Source of the DNA: Spirogloea muscicola | Taxonomy: Eukaryota > Streptophyta > Zygnematophyceae > Spirogloeales > Spirogloeaceae | Assembly (NCBI GenBank): GCA_009602725.1 | Contig: WELB01000170.1 | Coordinates: 154,949-166,328 of the forward strand | DNA length: 11,380 bases | Direction: 5' to 3' | Shown: in pieces, positions 7,906 to 11,380 of the stretch | Numbering within the stretch: the first letter of the stretch is position 1 | Layout: the number at the start of each line of letters is the position of its first letter | The notes under the pieces: generated by a model | What the model was told of the DNA's origin: nothing | Database searches by the model: none | What the model saw: the letters and a program-made list of their open reading frames with translations, nothing else | Program-made: the position numbers and the translations under genes

Positions 7906-8510
7906 CTTTCCGTCGCCGGCCCCCACACTGTCGCCTGCACCTTGTCGGGCTCGTTCGGCCCCCTGCTCGAGGGCCGGCGATGCCCGACAGGTGCAGCAGA
8001 TAGGTGTGCAAGGAACTTAAACAAGCTCATGCAGAGACTTGCTACTCCAGTGTCTGCTACACATTCTTTGATTGCTTTGACCAGACAGGATTTCACCCCC
8101 TCATGGCCGCCCGGACTCTACAAGTCATGTACGGGTTGGCCGCATGACACACAATTGTTATCTCCTGTCAATCAAAAGTACAAATTCTGCTTGTTTCCAT
8201 CTTAGCAAGACAAATTTATTACCTAAAGCCCTGTGGCCTCAAGACCAACACAGAAGAACCAACGGTGGACAGTGCTCAACCACGGCTTGTGCTTGTGTGC
8301 GCATGCCAGAACGGCTGCCCCAATGTAAGTCACAAAGGCCAACAACAATAAGGTGATCCGACTGTCAGGAGATGAATGATGAGGTCTTGCTGATGCTAAC
8401 TATGGTCCAGGACGGGCTGGCAGACATTAGCGCCCACAAGGGCGGGCCAGACTCTCTACCAACAGAACAAACAGGCATTGCCTCTGACTATGCCAGCACA
8501 TAAATGTCGA
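7906..8510 (+). other. Exon-like islands: possible alternative 3' exons or separate small transcript
   Basis: Three segments chain in frame from a GTAAGA donor at 7736 (after VVR): 7906-7990 (starts LSVAGPHTVACTLSG), 8206-8324 (contains LVLVCACQNGCPN) and 8411-8510 (starts DGLADISAHKGG, stop at 8508-8510). The intron 8325-8410 is textbook: AAT|GTAAGT, then TGCTAAC as a branch-point match and CCAG. That shows spliced transcription beyond 7744 is likely. The encoded sequence matches no family I know. It could be an alternative C-terminus, a 3' UTR with introns or a separate gene. Another possible exon (8091 onward) competes with the second segment. Confidence 0.35.
7935..7996. repeat. 62-nt near-perfect foldback (hairpin)
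   Basis: The 5' arm at 7935-7961 begins CTGCACC and ends CGGCCC. The 3' arm at 7971-7996 begins GGGCCG and ends GGTGCAG. They pair over about 24 positions, with two single-base bulges and one small internal mismatch around a nine-base loop. It is GC-rich compared with its flanks. The 3' arm covers a possible splice donor (ACAG|GTGCAG, 7991). Possible roles are a small-RNA precursor, a structured 3' RNA element or a remnant of a foldback element. Confidence 0.8.
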
Positions 8511-8720
8511 CCTTCAGTGATGCCGTGGCCCCTCCAACTGCTCAGTGCCGCTCGTGACCCGAAAGGCTAGGATGAGTTGCAGGTCACCACAAGGAGATGG
8601 TGTACATTGTCCTGAGCCACCGCTTCCTGCACTTGCGTAGTGGCACAGAAGCTACTGTGGAGTTCAGGCCCAAGGAAGCTCGTTGCGTGCTTCACACTGT
8701 TATTAGGGGATGAGGGCGTG
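8411..8720 (+). other. Further open island without clear assignment
   Basis: After the intron acceptor at 8410 a second frame stays open for about 160 bp. Around 8595-8714 another short frame (MVYIVLSHRFLHL, then EFRPKEARCVLH) follows a CAG acceptor-like site at 8583. Base composition is exon-like, but no domain is recognisable and no complete gene can be built. It may be the tail of the transcript that uses the 8325-8410 intron. Confidence 0.2.
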
Positions 8721-9576
8721 TAGACAGGAGCAGCATCATCTCAGTTCGACAATTCTCTCATCCATGGCTAGGCTTGGCCATGTAAGAAGGTGTCCTAAGA
8801 ATTGGGGTATCATCCCAGATGATGCAGCCTCGGGCCCGGTGCTAGAACAGGTCAATATTAAGCAATGTCCACATTGATCTTAACACTAAGTAAGCAGCTG
8901 GACGAAAGGACAGGGCTGTTGTCCTTACTGCATTGCGTACTCCTCAATTTTTGGTACGAGCTCCTCAATCTTGGTACATGAAAGACCACTCTGTTTCCAG
9001 CTGGGTCTGCTCCTTGCAGAACTGCAAACACACAGATAAATCCTTCTGAAGGACTTCAATTGAAAGGATCAAGGTACCCTATGGACAAACTTTAGGAGAT
9101 CATTAGACTAGGTAGCAGATTTAGCCAAGCTTATTGAGAAACCCATCCAGTATTCATGGATCTCACCCAGCTTGGCAGAAGCATCTATCTCGGCTTAATC
9201 GGGACGAACATCCCTATGAAGTGGAGGGGTAGACGTACGGAGACCGAGAAAGATATGATCAAGTAGAAACATTAACTTTCCGCCAATGCAGAACTCAATG
9301 ATCAACAGAGACACGACTCAATCAACTAAGATTTTCCATTCAGGCGCAAGGTCTTCTCAGATTCACGTTATCATGGTCTCTTCAGAAAATAATTCAGCAT
9401 TAGCATGGTTGTACTATCCATCACAGAAGCACTTGCACCCCACTGCTAACATATTCCACATGTTACAGGTATTGACACCGATTCGGAGTGTTGACATTTA
9501 CTCGCCTTGTTGATAGTGGACAAACCTCGGCATGATGATGTTCCCAAGAAGCATTGGTCAATTCACTAAATCTTCC
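8721..9576. other. Intergenic gap between convergent genes
   Basis: No coding region is supported on either strand; the one longer plus-strand frame (9286-9513) has no family signal. A TGTAA at 8781-8785 on the plus strand and another on the minus strand (9463-9467) could be chlorophyte-type polyadenylation signals for the two converging genes. That reading holds only if the organism is a chlorophyte. Confidence 0.5.
8940..8977. repeat. Imperfect 21-bp tandem repeat
   Basis: CTCCTCAATTTTTGGTAC at 8940-8957 is followed by CTCCTCAATCTTGGTAC at 8961-8977. Two diverged copies in intergenic DNA; no role is apparent. Confidence 0.75.
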
Positions 9577-11380
9577 TCAGCTTATTTCCTCCAGATGGTC
9601 AAAATGCACTACATTGCGCTCTTGTCCCCAGCGCAGCAAGCTCTTGAGCAGCTCCTCGAATGCTGCGACGTGCGAAGTCGTGATCTTTGGGACCCCAGAT
9701 TGAGACACGGCCAGTGCGCCAAAGAAGTTGCCGACCGCGACGGCCCGCCGCAAGTCGAGACCGCGCAGCAGGCCGACGGCGAGGCCTGCGACAAACGAGT
9801 CCCCTGCCCCAGTGGGGTCCACCTCCTTGGCATTAAATGTGGGCACGCTGTACTCCTTCTCCCTGCCAAAAGACAGGCAGGAAAAGTTCAGAGATGATGG
9901 CGGCTTCCATTGTTTGGCCTGGCTTAAGATAACAGGAATTGACTGTATACATTTTGTTGGTAAAAGAGAGGACTCGGAGATGAGGAATATCTGTATGTCA
10001 CAGTGAAGACAAACCTCACCCGCAGTAGAGCTGCGTGGGAGCTCGCCCGTCCGTCACAACAACGGCAAGGCAGCGACGCGAGCAGCGCCGCGGCGAGAAG
10101 AAGGCCGCCTCGACTTGCGAGGACTTGAGCAGGACATTGGGCCCAGCGGCAATGTCCCAGAAGGGCGTCTCCTCGAGCTGCAGGTGGGTGATGCAACCTG
10201 TCGCTGTGGCAATGCGCCTCAACACCGCCTGTGGCCGTCGCAACATGAACAGCACACTAAGTGATTGGATTCTTTTCGTACTTGTGGGTGATTGTTAATA
10301 AAGTTGAAGGTAACACCAGCTAACCACACTATGTGAGTCCATAACACCGGCAAGTTGCTGACAACCGCTACTCAAGCAGCAGTCAAGTGGCGGCGAGTGC
10401 CGAAACGCCAGCCCACCTGCATGTCAACGATGACGAGGTCGCAGATTGAGATCATGGCCCGCAGCGTCTCCGGCAAAATCTCCTCAGCCACACCGGCGGC
10501 GAGGCCGACTGCATAGTGGGCGCCCGGCAGATCCTCGGGCCGAATCGGCTCACACCGGCTGAGTAGTGTCAGGACGCGCTCCTTGCCTGCGGGCGATCGA
10601 GATGGAATGTTAAGACCATCATTGGGATCTAGCTGCAGCTTAATCATACCTTATTAGAATGCAAGTCACTCGCAAGCTGATCGAGTTTGCAACTTGAGAA
10701 TGATATAAGAGCGTGCAGTCAAGCCAAGCTGACCCCGGAGAGAGACGACGGCGCAGTCGAGCACGGAAGCTTGCACGTCACTAGTCTGCCTCTTGCAGCA
10801 AGTACAAAGCTCGAAGACCTCAGACCCCAAATCCCCTAAGCTGAGCCATGAACTGAGCCCCAACAACGGTGTTATGTTCGTGTCATTCTCAAGTGCTGAT
10901 ACTAAGCCACTTACCTGGAGCTAGTACAACGATCTGTATGTCAGTCTCAACTGCTAATACTATGCCACTTCCGATGATCGTGAGGCAGAACCCAAACCCT
11001 GGCTGTAAATGAAAAGCTCTTCCTGTGGAAGGCAATGGCTGTGAGAGCCCAGCCCAGAGGAATGTACAAGGTCAGGAAGGGCCGGAAGGCGCAAAAAGCA
11101 CACAAGTGATCCCATGACACTTGAAGGCGTGGTCTCGAGATCCAAACTCTCCCCGTGGCGGCGACTGCGACTGTGGCGGCGGCGGTTGCGGACATAAATC
11201 CAAGGCAAAGAGTTAAGGCCTTCCAAGCAGAGGTTGTGGGTTTGAATCCTTATGTCCTACCGGGGCAGAGGTCGGCGCGGAAGGCCGTGGTGGGCACGCC
11301 GGCGGCGGCGGCGAGCGCCGGCTCGGCTGGCGGCGCGACCTCCGCGGCGTGCCGGAAGTCGGCGCCGACCTTGGCGGCGT
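9577..11380 (-). CDS. PfkB-family carbohydrate kinase, probable myo-inositol kinase (5' end outside window)
   Basis: Minus-strand exons in transcription order: >11380-11261, 10586-10417, 10228-10020, 9862-9577. Introns are GT...AG with matching phase (1, 0, 2), giving 260 residues to the stop at 9577-9579. Key blocks: KVGADF in the first exon; CEPIRPEDLP, LAAGVAEEILPETL and CDLVIVDMQ in the second; LEETPFWDI, LLKSSQVEAAF and VVVTDGR in the third; and EVDPTGAGDSFVAGLAVGL with GNFFGALAVSQSGVP in the fourth. DPTGAGDS is the PfkB signature 2, with the catalytic Asp and the anion hole. ILPETL, VDMQ, LKSS-EA and GNFFGxLxVxQxGxP match plant myo-inositol kinase (MIK, At5g58730 type), which phosphorylates inositol on the way to phytate. 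A related PfkB sugar kinase is possible. About 100 N-terminal residues should lie beyond the window. Exons are much more GC-rich than the introns. Confidence 0.88.
10881..10971. repeat. Diverged 33-bp direct repeat, 58 bp apart
   Basis: The segment 10881-10913 (TGTCATTCTCAAGTGCTGAT and 13 more bases) recurs at 10939-10971 with about 28 of 33 bases identical. Both copies share a CTCAA-TGCT-ATACTA-GCCACTT skeleton. It lies inside the large kinase intron and is probably an old tandem duplication. Confidence 0.8.
11190..11257 (+). other. tRNA-like or degenerate tRNA-derived fold in kinase intron
   Basis: GGACATAA at 11190-11197 pairs perfectly with TTATGTCC at 11250-11257, like an acceptor stem. 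Between them are GGTTTGAATCC (11239-11249), one base off the B-box/T-loop consensus, and AGGCAAAGAGTTAAGGC (11203-11219), which resembles the A box of Ser/Leu tRNAs. The anticodon stem and the T stem do not pair well, and the length (68 nt) is short, so a functional tRNA is unlikely. A tRNA pseudogene or SINE-like head is possible. Its right end abuts the kinase splice donor on the other strand. Confidence 0.3.

Larger units (their letters stand above)
10587..11260 (-). other. Large intron of the kinase gene (674 bp)
   Basis: The donor CCCG|GTAGGA (minus strand, 11260) and acceptor CGCCCGCAG (10587) give a phase-1 join that restores a Gly codon and reads TTAFRADLCPG-KERVL, matching the family. 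The intron is far longer than the gene's other introns (157 and 188 bp). It carries a diverged tandem duplication and a tRNA-like fold, listed separately. Chance frames inside it show no homology. Confidence 0.75.

Noticed and set aside
9124-9176. Inverted repeat GCCAAGCT / AGCTTGGC in the intergenic gap
   Set aside because: Only 8 bp arms with a loop of about 37 bases, which is expected by chance; no terminal duplications suggest a transposon.
9532-9897. 121-residue plus-strand frame opposite the kinase last exon
   Set aside because: The minus strand encodes the DPTGAGDS motif and family blocks here; the plus frame has no similarity.
11190-11257. Functional tRNA gene
   Set aside because: Acceptor stem and B box are good, but the anticodon stem and T stem do not pair and the molecule is too short; kept only as a tRNA-like element.

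Overview
The window is nuclear DNA from a eukaryote of the green lineage. It carries two intron-rich genes that converge on a gene-poor gap. Three things point to Viridiplantae: a nepenthesin/nucellin-type aspartic protease, plant-type leucine-rich repeats with one repeat per exon (LxxNxLxGxIP pattern), and a PfkB kinase most like plant myo-inositol kinase. Very GC-rich exons, lower-GC introns of about 100-670 bp and a long (TC)n tract fit a green or streptophyte alga better than a flowering plant. The species cannot be fixed from the sequence.

Plus strand, 247 to about 7744 (possibly 8510): seventeen exons can be chained with GT/AG borders and matching phase into one reading frame of 1,302 codons. 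In order it encodes a signal peptide, a low-complexity propeptide, a complete A1-family aspartic protease with both catalytic Asp motifs, an LRR N-terminal cap, about eight LRRs, a Ser/Thr/Asn/Pro-rich linker with about sixteen N-glycosylation sequons and a polyproline run, and a C-terminal DUF642/choice-of-anchor-C-like beta-sandwich. No membrane anchor or kinase is visible, so the product looks like a secreted or wall-associated protein. The protease and LRR parts could in principle be two genes, but the LRR part has no in-frame ATG of its own, and the exon 7 to exon 8 junction keeps frame. The fusion is the most interesting thing in the window.

Upstream, 1-246: a (TC)48 microsatellite, then a GC-rich leader with a 31-codon upstream ORF and a two-codon ORF (ATGAAATGA) whose stop overlaps the main start codon.

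Downstream, 7745-9576: exon-like islands, one textbook intron (8325-8410) and a striking 62-nt foldback (7935-7996). They may be an alternative 3' end of the big gene, a separate small transcript, or an RNA element. The stretch from about 8720 to 9576 looks empty.

Minus strand, 9577 to beyond 11380: the last four exons of a PfkB-family sugar/inositol kinase, with the catalytic DPTGAGDS motif; its 5' part lies outside the window. Its largest intron holds a diverged tandem duplication and a tRNA-like fold that abuts a splice donor.

All splice sites were chosen by eye from GT/AG borders, frame and protein-family fit. Transcript data would settle them.
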